Positions 43,694 through 55,200 of a stretch of 64,000 bases of DNA are shown piece by piece. The number at the start of each line of letters is the position of its first letter. Positions within the stretch are counted from its first letter, which is position 1. Below the pieces are notes generated by a model. It saw nothing but the letters and a program-made list of their open reading frames with translations, ran no database searches and was not told the DNA's origin. This DNA is from Cepaea nemoralis. Lineage: Eukaryota; Mollusca; Gastropoda; Stylommatophora; Helicidae. The DNA lies in NCBI GenBank assembly GCA_014155875.1, contig JACEFZ010018306.1, positions 62,501 to 126,500 of the forward strand, given 5' to 3'. A program made the position numbers and the translations under genes.

Positions 43694-45568
43694 TCATTCT
43701 TCTTCTTCAGGAGCTGGGTGTCTTGACAAGAAGTCCGCTCCAACATTTTCCTCCCCAGAAATGTACTCGACTGTGAAATTATAAGGTTGAAGTAACAAAG
43801 ACCACAGCATCAAACGGGCGTTGAGCTTCTGAGAAGTAGCCAGGAACATCAGGGGCTGATGATCCGACTGGACTCGAAACTTAACTCCATACAAATATGG
43901 CTGGAATTTTTGCACTGCCCATACGAGGGACAAGCAGTCTCTCTCGACAGTTGAATAATTCCTCTCCGCCTGGAGTAGTTTCTTGCTTGCGTATGCTACA
44001 GGTTTCAAAACCGAAGCATCGTCTTTTCCTTCCTGTAACAAGGCTGCCCCAATTCCAATCCCACTCGCATCTGTTCTCAACACAAATGGTTTGGAAAGGT
44101 TAGGGAGCTGTAATACAGGTTTGCTGACCAAGACCTCTTTTAACTGACTATAGGCATTCTCACATTCTGGTGTCCAAATGAGTTGGTCCGGGAATCCCTT
44201 TTTCAAGGTTTCCGTCAACGGAGCTCCCAGTTCAGTGAAATGTGGGATAAATTTGTGGTAGAACCCACACAACGAGAGAAAAGATCGCACATCCTTCTTC
44301 GTTTTTAGCCTTGGTGCATTTCTGATTTTCTCCAGGTTCTTCTCTTCTGGGACAATGTGTCTTGGAGTGATGGTGTGACCTAGAAATTCCAGAGTCTGGT
44401 AACCAATCATGCACTTGGTTGGACGAGCAGTAAGCCCTGCTTCCTTGAGCCTATTAAACACTCTCTCCAAGGATTGTAAGTGGTCATCCAAGCTGTCACT
44501 GGAAATCAGAATATCATCCATGAATGAGATGATAGCCGGATCCTGTAAAGGATCTAGTAAAGTCCTCATCATGCGTGTAAACACACTGGGTGCATTGCTG
44601 AGTCCAAAGGGCATGACCTTGAATTCGTAGTGTCCACTGGGTGTACTGAAAGCCAACAGTGGTCGAATCTCCGGTTTGACTGGTATCTGATAGTAACCCC
44701 GACTCAGATCCACCTTTGAAAAGTACCGAGCCTTATGGAGCCTAGCGAATAACTGAGTTGGATTCGGCAAAGGTTCCACCTGAAATTGTGTGTGACTGTT
44801 CAGAAGTCGGTAGTCTATACACAACCGGTGTTCTCCACTTGGTTTCCGTAACAAAACTACCCCTGCATTGTATGGGGATGTGGATGGTGCAATCACGTCA
44901 TCCTCCAGCAGTTTCTGTATTTCCTCCTCCAGGGCCTTTTCTTTAGAGAATGGCACTGGGTAAACCTTTTGACGAACAGGTTCCTGCGTGGTCAAAGTCA
45001 TCTCGAACTCCACCAACCTCGTTCGTCCTGGTTTATCAGTCAGTATCTCCTTATGAGACATGAGAACCTGGGTTATCTTTTCCCTCTCCTGTGAGGTCAG
45101 ATCAGTGTTCACTTGTACATCTCTATAGGTTTCCTGGTGTACCAAGGGATATTCCCTGCCCTCGTTGGTTCCCACTTCCGTCTCCACTGCAACTGCCATT
45201 GCCATGAGGTGAGCTGCCTTGTCTCCGGGTCTCTCTTCGTATTCCCGCAAGAGATTGATATGGAAAATCTTCGACTTTCCCCGGATCTGGATCTGATAGT
45301 TGGTTCTGGATATTACCCTTTCCACGGGAAATGGTCCTTGCCAACCTATCTCCAGTTTGTTGTTTCCCGTTGGGAGTAGCAACAAGACTTTATCTCCCAC
45401 CTCTAGAGATCTTTCTTTAGACCTACGGTTGTAGTAAGTCGCATATCTTTTCCTGGCCTTTTTCAAGTTTTGATTTGCCAGAGTCCATCCCTTGTGGAGT
45501 TTTTCTTTCAGTTCCTCTACGTATTTGTAGGATGAGATCACTTCTTCTGACGTTCCCTCTTCAGCCAA
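43694..45568 (-). CDS. gypsy 2 integrase C-terminus, reverse transcriptase and RNase H, intact frame
   Basis: This 624-codon open frame starts with the integrase tail: RYATYYNRRSKERSLEVGDKV is spread over residues 41-61, and the GPY/F-type LEIGWQGPF ends at residue 80. RT follows: FSKVDLSRGYYQ 283-294, PFGLSNAPSVF 320-330, catalytic FMDD 349-352, LGHTI 396-400. RNase H follows: RTDAS with D500, VERD with E542, SDHQP with D569 and VGADFLSRHP with D612, so all catalytic acids are intact. No domain break separates integrase from RT. The true start lies in the upstream integrase frame, so the ATG is only nominal. The enzyme part could still be active, but the element as a whole is interrupted. 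Confidence 0.9.
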   Translation of the reverse strand: MAEEGTSEEVISSYKYVEELKEKLHKGWTLANQNLKKARKRYATYYNRRSKERSLEVGDKVLLLLPTGNNKLEIGWQGPFPVERVISRTNYQIQIRGKSKIFHINLLREYEERPGDKAAHLMAMAVAVETEVGTNEGREYPLVHQETYRDVQVNTDLTSQEREKITQVLMSHKEILTDKPGRTRLVEFEMTLTTQEPVRQKVYPVPFSKEKALEEEIQKLLEDDVIAPSTSPYNAGVVLLRKPSGEHRLCIDYRLLNSHTQFQVEPLPNPTQLFARLHKARYFSKVDLSRGYYQIPVKPEIRPLLAFSTPSGHYEFKVMPFGLSNAPSVFTRMMRTLLDPLQDPAIISFMDDILISSDSLDDHLQSLERVFNRLKEAGLTARPTKCMIGYQTLEFLGHTITPRHIVPEEKNLEKIRNAPRLKTKKDVRSFLSLCGFYHKFIPHFTELGAPLTETLKKGFPDQLIWTPECENAYSQLKEVLVSKPVLQLPNLSKPFVLRTDASGIGIGAALLQEGKDDASVLKPVAYASKKLLQAERNYSTVERDCLSLVWAVQKFQPYLYGVKFRVQSDHQPLMFLATSQKLNARLMLWSLLLQPYNFTVEYISGEENVGADFLSRHPAPEEEE

Positions 45569-46319
45569 CTCCTCAACATGGCTTCCAACGGTCCCTTGAT
45601 TGGACGACCAAACAGCAACGTATCGGGTGGTAGTCCTGTTGAGCCATGAGGAACTTCCCGATAGGCAAAGAGTGCTGCTGGGATATATTCATCCCACCTA
45701 TCAGGTTTTTCCTGCGCTAGTTTCCTGAGCATTGTCATCAACGTGCAGTTGAAAAGCTCTACTTGTCGATTGGCTTGAGGATGGTAAGGGCTGGTATGGA
45801 TATGGTTAGAGTGAAACACCCTAAATACCTCCTCCATGAGTTTTCCACAAAACTGAGACCCATTGTCCGTCAGAATTTGATCCGGAAAGCCTAATCTGGT
45901 AAAGGCCTCCATCAGTTCGTCCGCCACTCGTTTCGAGTCAACGGTATGGCCTCACCCCACATTGTACAGCAATCCACCATTGTGAGTATATACACGTTCC
46001 TCTTCCTAGTCCTGGGAAGTGGACCCACGATATCGATGGCTACCCTCTCGAAAGGAGAGTTCATGATGGGCATCTCACCCAAGACCACCGGTGCTGTCCA
46101 GTGTTTCGGTGCCACCCTCTGGCACCGAAACGGCATGACTTCACATACCGACGCACATCATCTGTCATTCCCGGCCAATAGTAGTGGCAGGAAATCCGCT
46201 GCATGGTGGCGGCAATACCCATGTGTCCACTAAAGGAGATGGTATGCCCCATATGAAGAATCTGGGACCGGTGAGCTTTCGGGACGACCAACTGACCGTA
46301 TAGGTTGTCTCCCCTTCCT
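45569..46319 (-). pseudogene. gypsy 2 integrase core, frameshifted
   Basis: Minus-strand segments carry HMGHTISFSGHMG and YVKSC plus CQRVAPKHW (HHCC region), VAIDIVGPL (first catalytic Asp), QILTDNGSQF (second) and YHPQANRQVELFN (Glu), then LFAYREVPHGSTG. Small frameshifts lie near 46130, 45920 and 45560. Upstream the domain is cut at 46319 by the LTR-element array; its first part, together with protease, is found at 63503-64000. Confidence 0.85.
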
Positions 46320-46323
46320 GCTC
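46320..46323. repeat. 4-bp target-site duplication GCTC, left
   Basis: GCTC directly precedes the first LTR and recurs directly after the fourth LTR at 63499-63502. Removing the array and one GCTC restores a continuous integrase reading frame. Confidence 0.85.
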
Positions 46324-46592
46324 TGTAGCAGAATGAATACCCTATCTGTTATTGGCTTAGGTGTGCAAGATTAAGAGCACGCTTGGGCATCCTGATAGAA
46401 CAGTAAGAAGGATGCTCAAGTCGTGACGTAGCTTGTTTTTGGGTAGTTACCGCTAAGGTGGAGACGAGATAAGACAACATCATATTTGGTGGTCTCTGGA
46501 TTCTTTATCGGCCATCATGAACAAATAAACCTGTTTTAAAATGAATACATCAGAACTTACTTGTTGATCCACTGTATACACGTATTGTTACA
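46324..46592 (+). repeat. LTR 1 (269 bp)
   Basis: It starts TGTAGCAGAATG and ends GTATTGTTACA. It differs from LTR 4 at five sites and from the other LTRs at these same sites. An AACAAATAAACCTG stretch near 46519 could supply the poly(A) signal. Confidence 0.95.
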
Positions 46593-49500
46593 GATGGATT
46601 TTTGGCGCCGCACACAGGATTCGATTTTTACTTGGATGTCGTATATAACGTGAAGTACGAGAACCAACATGCCACAGCGGACTTTCATGAAAAATTTGTT
46701 ACCAACTTGCTGAGGTATGGAATCACTAAATTTCTAAGACATTCATTAAATAAAAAGTTCAAAACCGGACCACTTTTAATTGAGTCAAAGTCAAAATGAA
46801 GCATTTTTCGGACTATCTAAATTAAAGTCATATACATCGAGATTTTTGGATGGAGCCATCTTCATAACATGGTTGCCTGTGGATTTCTACTGAACTGTTT
46901 CTCATCATAGCTACTTGAAGTAACGTGATTTTTGTCAACATGCTGTAGAGTTTGACCTGCCATTGTTACAGCCGTTGGTTAACCTTGCGTTTAATGGTCA
47001 GCCAGTTACATAATAGGATTGTCCGGGTCCAGGAGCAAAGAAATCTCAAGACAGCTATAAACAACTCGAATTAAATAGAGAACTCGTTTTGAAGGAGCTG
47101 TTATCTTCCGTATATCAAGATCACTTACGAACTCAAAAACCGTTATACTCATTGAACCTTGACCTTGAGTACCTGAAGAAATTATTGCCTATTGCTCCTT
47201 CGTTTGGAAATTACGAGAAAGTACAGTCGTGTTTGTTCATCTTGAACTCTAGCATATCAGAATGTTTTTGAACAACCAAAGCGAAAACCTCAATGGGGAA
47301 CACTCGGAGGTAGTTAGGCAAACTGGGTTGCCGGCTTGCTGAAGAGGGGACCAAAATTAAATCGCTTTATCGAGCTAGAGCCGCTTTCAAGTCGACGCCT
47401 TGAAGAGCCCTGTTAGGGTGAAAAGAAATCTCAAACCTGGTAGGGGTCCGTCCAGGGGCTGAAAGTAGCGAAACCTGAAATGTTGGAAGAAGGATGTCAC
47501 TGAAGTTACGTAATCGTTTGGATGGCTTCAAATAATACGGACTCCAGACGTTTGTGTTATACGTGAACCGTGGCAAGGAAAATTTTCAGCAAACGTACGT
47601 GAATTCACCTTTCTCTTGGATCAAGGGAAGACATGGTTGACGGTAATTAGTTAAAATATAATTACTAGGAGAATGTTTTTTTTTAATGTGATTTAAACAA
47701 GATCATTTAGATAAATTCCTATAAATGTGAGTTTGCTTGTATAGTGAAATATTTCAGCATAGCAAAAGAAACAACAGGGTATGGCAACAGGCAGACCCAT
47801 CACAGCACAGTAGAGAAACAGGCATAATTGAAAATTATTTCAGCTAAGCTCAAGACGAGTTTTTTTTTTTCGGGTACCAAGAAATATACAGAGGGACAAG
47901 TAGGCATATTGTTTTAAGCTTGATATAAATTAAAAAGAATATCTTGTGTTTGGTTGCGGTGTAGGGAGAGTAAACAAGGTAGAAATTGAAATGTCCCTTG
48001 TCCGGAATGGCTAGATAGATAGAGTTGATCACGTTGACTGATGTATAACTGGTGTGTTTAAAGTAGGGTAGATTCAGCACAGAATTAGCAGAAAGAGAGG
48101 GAGATAAACTAAGTATGAATGCTCGTACTAGAATTGGTTCGACGCAGGGCTATGACGTGATGTCTGAGATAGTTTCGCTTGGTAGTTGAGAAGTAAGTAT
48201 AGTATTGTTGACAGGTGAACCGAGAGTGTCTGATGAGAAGATATAGATTGAGGAGGAATTGAGTATCCTGTGTAAAATAGCCAGTTGAGCGCAAGAGTAT
48301 TAAGAGTAAAAGACTGTGGAAACTGATGTTTGAAAAATACGAGGTCTTGGTGAGGGAGATGACGTAATTACATGATGCTTGTGGAGAAAGAAGAGGTGAT
48401 TAAATCTGAGAAAGTGGTTGTGTGGAGAAGTTTAGAATGATAGTTACGAGGTTAGTGACTCGTCGGAGTGAGGTTTGTTCTGAGAGATCGTTGATAGTGC
48501 TAGTTAATGTATAGAAGAGGTATAGTTAGAGGGAGATAATGTATAGGTTCTGACCTTTGAAAAGGAGTGAATGATTGAGAAAAGTAGAAATAAGAAAACA
48601 GTTGAATTGTGAAAGTCCTGTGGAGTAATTCGTCTGGTAATGCGTTGTTCTAGCATGTGTAAAAATGTAGACAAACATATGTCCGTTGAGTATGGATAGA
48701 ATGATGTCAGGTGATTATTAACGCATGCATGTACGAGGCGTTTGGAAGTAATCGATATGCTTAGGCTATGGTGAGTAATTGCTAGGATGTTGAATTGGTG
48801 TCTAATTTTTTTGAAGTAATAGTATAAACATATAAGGTTGTCGTGATAGGAGAATAATCGTGAGATGAGAACAAGGTTGTGTATCACTGTCGGAGAAAAC
48901 ATAAAATACGAATGCTGTGTGAATATGCAAAGAGTGGCTGATGAGTGAAAGGAGTGATGTCTTTTGTTGGGAATGTGTGGTGTTGGATAGAATTAATGAA
49001 AATTTTATGACAGGCTGACAGAAAGAGAGTTAACATTCTGAATAATGTTTCAAGAAACAGACTTAGTAGTGTTGGCAGAGACATGTCGAAGCAAGAATGC
49101 CTGATACAGAGAATTGAGACAATATGGTTTGCCCAGTCGGAGTGAGATTTGTCGTTAGTCATGTGCGGTGTTGTTTATTGTTTCTGATAGAGTCCCGATA
49201 AATAGGAATAGTAGTGAAAGATGAGTGAGGCAAGTAAGAGAATAAGATTAGCTAAATGAATGTCAGAGTATTATAAATAGAGTACTAGAGAACGTGTTCC
49301 GATAAGTGTGACTGGCTTGAATACCATCGCGGTGTGTGAACGAAGTTAAGAGAAAAGTTGAGGATAGTTTAGAGTAGTTCTGGTGAGATGTTGGAAAGTA
49401 ATGATACGTTAGTTGGGTGCGTCGGGTAGACGAGAGACTTAAAACTAGAATTAGTTATTGACAAATATAGTAGGTAGATGTATTGGTGGAGTCGATGGTA

Positions 49501-51944
49501 AATAGACATTTATTTTATTGGATGTAGCATGGTGGAGATACCGTAGTTAACGGTAATGATTAAGTAGTAGTAGTAATCCCTGGTGCAAATCTAGGAGAAA
49601 CAACTAGTGTGCCGAGCCACAGGTTCTATTAGTAGATAGATGACTGGTGGTACATTGAGATAGTCGCCACACTAGTACTAGGTGAAGTGATTTAAGCTAT
49701 AGTTTACAGTACGGTCATTGTTGATTAATGACTTTTGTTGAGAGAACAGATATTGTTCTAGGTTAGGAATTGGTCTGTAGGTAACACATATATATATATA
49801 TATGTATGTATGTATGTATTTTGGCGTTAATGCTTGGCATTGAGTTGTTATGTTTTATCTGTTATAAGAATAATGGAATAGGCATGACTTGGGTGAATAG
49901 ATATGTATTTCATTAGTTAGTATAAGAGACCAATGTTGATTGAATATGTATAGTATGTTATATTATTTTTACTTGATTTGGTAATGTAAAATGATTATCA
50001 CTATTTGATTTTAGAATAGGATTATTGTGTTTTTAGTCTTTTGCGTACAAACTACTGGTCCGTAAAAGAGACCAGTAGTGTTAGATAAAACTAGATATTT
50101 TCTTTGAATTTAAATTGATGCATGTTTTGATGTTGGGGATAAACAGTTCAAAACCTGGGGGGTATGACATCCTGTTGTTTTATTTTGATTGACTCATAAT
50201 TTAACTTGAATTGTCTTGTATGTTGAATAGTAATTACCTTGTTTACAAATACGATGAAAAATTGTTAGAATTTAGTTACAGGCAGTTATGGTTTTGTCTA
50301 GAGTAAAGGCAATACATGGGGCTTTATATAAAACCCTTCGTTCAGAAAATGGTTAATAGACTGCTGAGGACTAGAAGAGAGACACATTCTCTTTGTGAAT
50401 AATAAGTTCATGAGTATATTCTGTTGGTGGGATTGCTGTGATAGTCAGCGTTGAGAGGTTAATGGTATAGTGGCTGCGAAGTTGTGGAAATATATGCCAT
50501 ACTTAAATGGGGTTACTACTCAAGAAAAAGGGTTCTACGGGAGTTAAAAATAGGAGATGCATTAAGTCAGCATTGATTGAATATATATGGATTGGATGCC
50601 ATATTGGAGAAGAAAAGTTTAACGTAACTAATGTATATAGCAGTGGGGTAAATGAGGGGAAAGATTTGAACATGGTTTCCATTGGGTCGGAAGTAAACAT
50701 GGATTTAGAGCCATGATGTAATAGAAGACTGGCTGGCTTATAGAAGAAGAAGTGGGTAACGTGCTACGTCAGACAGTGTGAAGACAAATAGTAAAACATG
50801 AATTAAATCCCATGTTTTACTCCGAAGAATAATTATATACTGTGGATATCAGTACAATAGTAAAGAGGGGGGGGGGGGGGGGTTTAAGTGTGTTAATGAG
50901 AAACGAACATTGTCACTGTGGAGATAAAATGACATGGGGTTTTGAGGGTCCGTAATATATGGACTGAGAAAGAATAACGTTGATTGCAAGCGGTCACAGA
51001 CATGAGTTCAGTGGCAGTGTATTGTTGCTGTTGATAACGGCATAAATTGAGGTTCAGGAGAAATGCCCATAATAAATGGACATTAGGGGGTTGCTGAAGT
51101 TTTCGGCGAGATTAAGAGGGAATTCTGAGTGAGATTAGTTATGTGAGGTGATGTGTATAATGGGGAAAGAGGTCTTGAGGGATGATGGACCTTTTTGATT
51201 TGTGTAATGTCTGTAATATATAGACATTTGGGAGTGAATAAAATTTTTGATGGTTGGTGCTTGATGCTGTAGATAGCAGCGTAAACTGTTGCCATAATAA
51301 GTTGTATAAGTAAACTGTAGAAGATATAATTGTTTTAGACTTTATTACATAAAGTCTCAAATGACATAGGGGGGTAAAGGTGTGTGTGATTTAGCTGAGT
51401 GTGGTGTTTGTGAGGAAGAGTTCTACTTCTTTGAATCTCCGGTGCGCACCGATTCTTTGTCTTCCTATCGTGTGCGAGTGATTTTAGGTTGGTTGAAAGT
51501 AGAGAAGTTGTAATTTTGAGGTAATACGGTTAGTGATGACAATAGGGAGTTGAGGTAGTATCAGAAGAGTACAGCGTTTGAATTTTTAAGCCGATTGCTT
51601 ATGAAGAGAAGAAGAAGTATTTCAAAAAGGTAACCATATGTGTTATGGTGTATTGTATAAAGTTGAGATTTAAATGTTATTGAGGATATGTAAATAATAT
51701 ATGCTATGTTTTTTTTTTTTTTGAAGAGACAGAAACGAAGAAGAAATATGACTTCCTAGTGATTTGCTATGCGAGACAAATCATAAGAGACAAGTGGAGA
51801 ATTACAATTAGAAGGAAATATTTACTTAAGGTAGAGTTAGTTTGGGGCTTAGAGAAATTATGGGGGGAAAGAGAGAAGGTGTAGAATAAAGGGGTAGGAG
51901 TTAAGACTTTTGAAGAAGAAAAGTCTTTTTTAAAGAAAGGGAGG
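46593..51944 (+). mobile_element. LARD internal region, copy 1 (5352 bp)
   Basis: It begins GATGGATTT followed by TGGCGCC at 46603-46609, the intact-looking primer-binding site. Two short sense frames are kept in all copies: 46602-46799 (65 codons, no ATG) and 47017-47271 (84 codons, ELVLKELLSSVYQDHL region, helix-prone). Neither shows a known domain. From about 47640 the sense strand becomes strikingly poor in C. It has a run of about 18 G at 50867-50882 and a (TA)n/(GTAT)n at 49790-49820. It ends in a polypurine tract at 51932-51944. Confidence 0.85.
46603..46624 (+). promoter_or_regulatory. candidate primer-binding site, copy 1
   Basis: TGGCGCCGCACACAGGATTC and two more bases could pair with a tRNA 3' end made of CCA, discriminator G, acceptor arm and T-arm. 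The implied T-stem and TTCGAAT loop and the G discriminator suit a tRNA-Ser type. It starts 10 bases after the LTR, a little farther than usual. Copies 2 and 3 read TAGCGCC here. Confidence 0.5.
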
Positions 51945-52213
51945 TGTAGCAGAATGAATACCATATCTGTTATTGGCTTAGGTGTGCAAGATTAAGAGCA
52001 CGCTTGAGCATCCTGATAGAACAGTAAGAAGGATGCTCAAGTCGTGACGTAGCTTGCTTTTGGGTAGTTACCGCTAAGGTCGAGACGAGATAAGACACCA
52101 TCATATTTGGTGGTCTTTGGATTCTTTATCGGCCATCATGAACAAATAAACCTGTTTTAAAATGAATACATCAGAACTTACTTGTTGATCCACTGTATAC
52201 ACGTATTGTTACA
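51945..52213 (+). repeat. LTR 2 (269 bp)
   Basis: Identical to LTR 3 and LTR 4 except for one private base (AGACACC instead of AGACAAC near 52097). It serves as 3' LTR of copy 1 and 5' LTR of copy 2. Confidence 0.95.
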
Positions 52214-55200
52214 GATGGATTTTTAGCGCCGCACACAGGATTCGATTTTTTCTTGGATGTCGTGTATAACGTGAAGTACGAGAACCAACATGCCACAGCG
52301 GACTTTCATGAAAAATTTGTTACCAACTTGCTGAGGTATGGAATCACTAAATTTCTAAGACATTCATTAAATAAAAAGTTCAAAACCGGACCACTTTTAA
52401 TTGAGTCAAAGTCAAAATGAAGCATTTTTCGGACTATCTAAATTAAAGTCATATACATCGAGATTTTTGGATGGAGCCATCTTCATAACATGGTTGCCTG
52501 TGGAGTTCTACTAAACTGTTTCTCATCATAGCTACTTGAAGTAACGTGATTTTTGTCAAAATGCTGTAGAGTTTGACCTGCCATTGTTACAGCCGTTGGT
52601 TAACCTTGCGTTTGAAGGTCAGCCAGTTACATACTAGGATTGTCCGGGTCCAGGAGCAAAGAAATCTCAAGACAGCTATAAACAACTCGAATTAAATAGA
52701 GAACTCGTTTTGAAGGAGCTGTTATCTTCCGTATATCAAGATCACTTACGAACTCAAAAACCGTTATACTCATTGAACCTTGACCTTGAGTACCTGAAGA
52801 AATTATTGCCTATTGCTCCTTCGTTTGGAAATTACGAGAAAGTACAGTCGTGTTTGCTCATCCTGAACTCTAGCATATCAGAATGTTTTTGAACAACCAA
52901 AGCGAAAACCTCAATAGGGAACCCTCGGAGGTAGTTAGGCAAACTGGGTTGCCGGCTTGCTGAAGAGGGGACCAAAATTAAATCGCTTTATCGAGCTAGA
53001 GCCGCTTTCAAGTCGACGCCTTGAAGAGCCCTGTTAGGGTGAAAAGAAATCTCAAAACTGGTAGGGGCCCGTCCAGGGGCTGAAAGTAGCGAAACCTGAG
53101 ACGTTGGAAGAAGGATGTCACTGAAGTTACGTAATCGTTTGGATGGCTTCAAATAATACGACTCCAGACGTTTGTGTTATACGTGAACCGTGGCAAGGAA
53201 AATTTTCAGCAACGTACGTGAATTCACCTTTCTCTTGGATCAAGGGAAGACATGGTTGACGGTAATTAGTTAAAATATAATTACTAGGAGAATGTATTTT
53301 TTTAATGTGATTTAAACAAGATCATTTAGATAAATTCCTATAAATGTGAGTTTGCTTGTATAGTGAAATATTTCAGCATAGCAAAAGAAACAACAGGGTA
53401 TGGCAACAGGCAGACCCATCACAGCACAGTAGAGAAACAGGCATAATTGAAAATTATTTCAGCTAAGCTCAAGACGAGTTTTTTTTTTCGGGTACCAAGA
53501 AATATACAGAGGGACAAGTAGGCATATTGTTTTAAGCTTGATATAAATTAAAAAGAATATCTTGTGTTTGGTTGCGGTGTAGGGAGAGTAAACAAGGTAG
53601 AAATTGAAATGTCCCTTGTCCGGAATGGCTAGTTAGATAGAGTTGATCACGTTGACTGATGTATAACTGGTGTGATTTAAAGTAGGGTAGATTCAGCACA
53701 GAATTAGCAGAAAGAGAGGGAGATAAACTAAGTATGAATGCTCGTACTAGAATTGGTTCGACGCAGGGCTATGACGTGATGTCTGAGATAGTTTCGCTTG
53801 GTAGTTGAGAAGTAAGTATAGTATTGTTGACAGGTGAACCGAGAGTGTCTGATGAGGAGATATAGATTGAGGAGGAATTGAGTATCCTGTGTAAAATAGC
53901 CAGTTGAGCGCAAGATTATTAAGAGTAAAAGACTGTGGAAAGCTGATGTTTGAAGAATACGAGGTCTTGGTGAGGGAGATGACGTAATTACATGATGCTT
54001 GTGGAGAAAGAAGAGGTGATTAAATCTGAGAAAGTGGTTGTGTGGAGAAGTTTAGAATGATAGTTACGAGGTTAGTGACTCGTCGGAGTGAGGTTTGTTC
54101 TGAGAGATCGTTGATAGTGCTAGTTAATGTATAGAAGAGGTATAGTTAGAGGGAGATAATGTATAGGTTCTGACCTTTGAAAAGGAGTGAATGATTGAGA
54201 AAAGTAGAAATAAGAAAACAGTTGAATTGTGAAAGTCCTGTGGAGTAATTCGTCTGGTAATGCGTTGTTCTAGCATGTGTAAAAATGTAGACAAACATAT
54301 GTCCGTTGAGTATGGATAGAATGATGTCAGGTGATTATAACGCATGCATGTACTGAGGCGTTTGGAAGTGATCGATACTGCTTAGGCTATGGTGAGTAAT
54401 TGCTAGGATGTTGAATTGGTGTCTAATTTTTTTGAAGTAATAGTATAAACACTATAAGGTTGTCAGTGATAGGAGAATAATCGTGAGATGAGAACAAGGT
54501 TATGTATCACTGTCTGAGAAAACATAAAATACGAATGTCGTGTGAATATGCGAAGAGTGGCTGATGAGTGAAAGGAGTGATGTCTTTTGTTGGGAATGTG
54601 TGGTGTTGGATAGAATTAATGAAAATTTTATGACAGGCTGGTACAGAAAGAGAGTTAACATTCTGAATGACTGTTTCATAAACAGGGTTAGTAGTGTTGA
54701 GCAGAGGACATGTCGAAGCAATGAATGCCTGATACAGAGAATTGAGAAATATGGTTGCCCAGTCGGAGTGAGATTTGTCGTTAGTCATGTGCGGTGTTGT
54801 TTATTGTTTCTGATAGAGTCCCGATAAATAGGAATAGTAGTGAAAGATGAGTGAGGCAAGTAAGAGAATAAGATTAGCTAAATGAATGTCAGAGTATTAT
54901 AAATAGAGTACTAGAGAACGTGTTCCGATAAGTGTGACTGGCTTGAATACCATCGCGGTGTGTGAACGAAGTTAAGAGAAAAGTTGAGGATAGTTTAGAG
55001 TAGTTCTGGTGAGATGTTGGAAAGTAATGATACGTTAGTTGGGTGCGTCGGGTAGACGAGAGACTTAAAACTAGAATTAGTTATTGACAAATATAGTAGG
55101 TAGATGTATTGGTGGAGTCGATGGTAAATAGACATTTATTTTATTGGATGTAGCATGGTGGAGATACCGTAGTTAACGGTAATGATTAAGTAGTTAGTAG

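Noticed and set aside
48504..48902. Minus-strand 132-codon frame in LARD copy 1, also seen at 59736-60134
   Set aside because: Antisense to the element, in C-poor sense sequence that depletes antisense stops differently, and broken by several indels in copy 2. No domain is visible.
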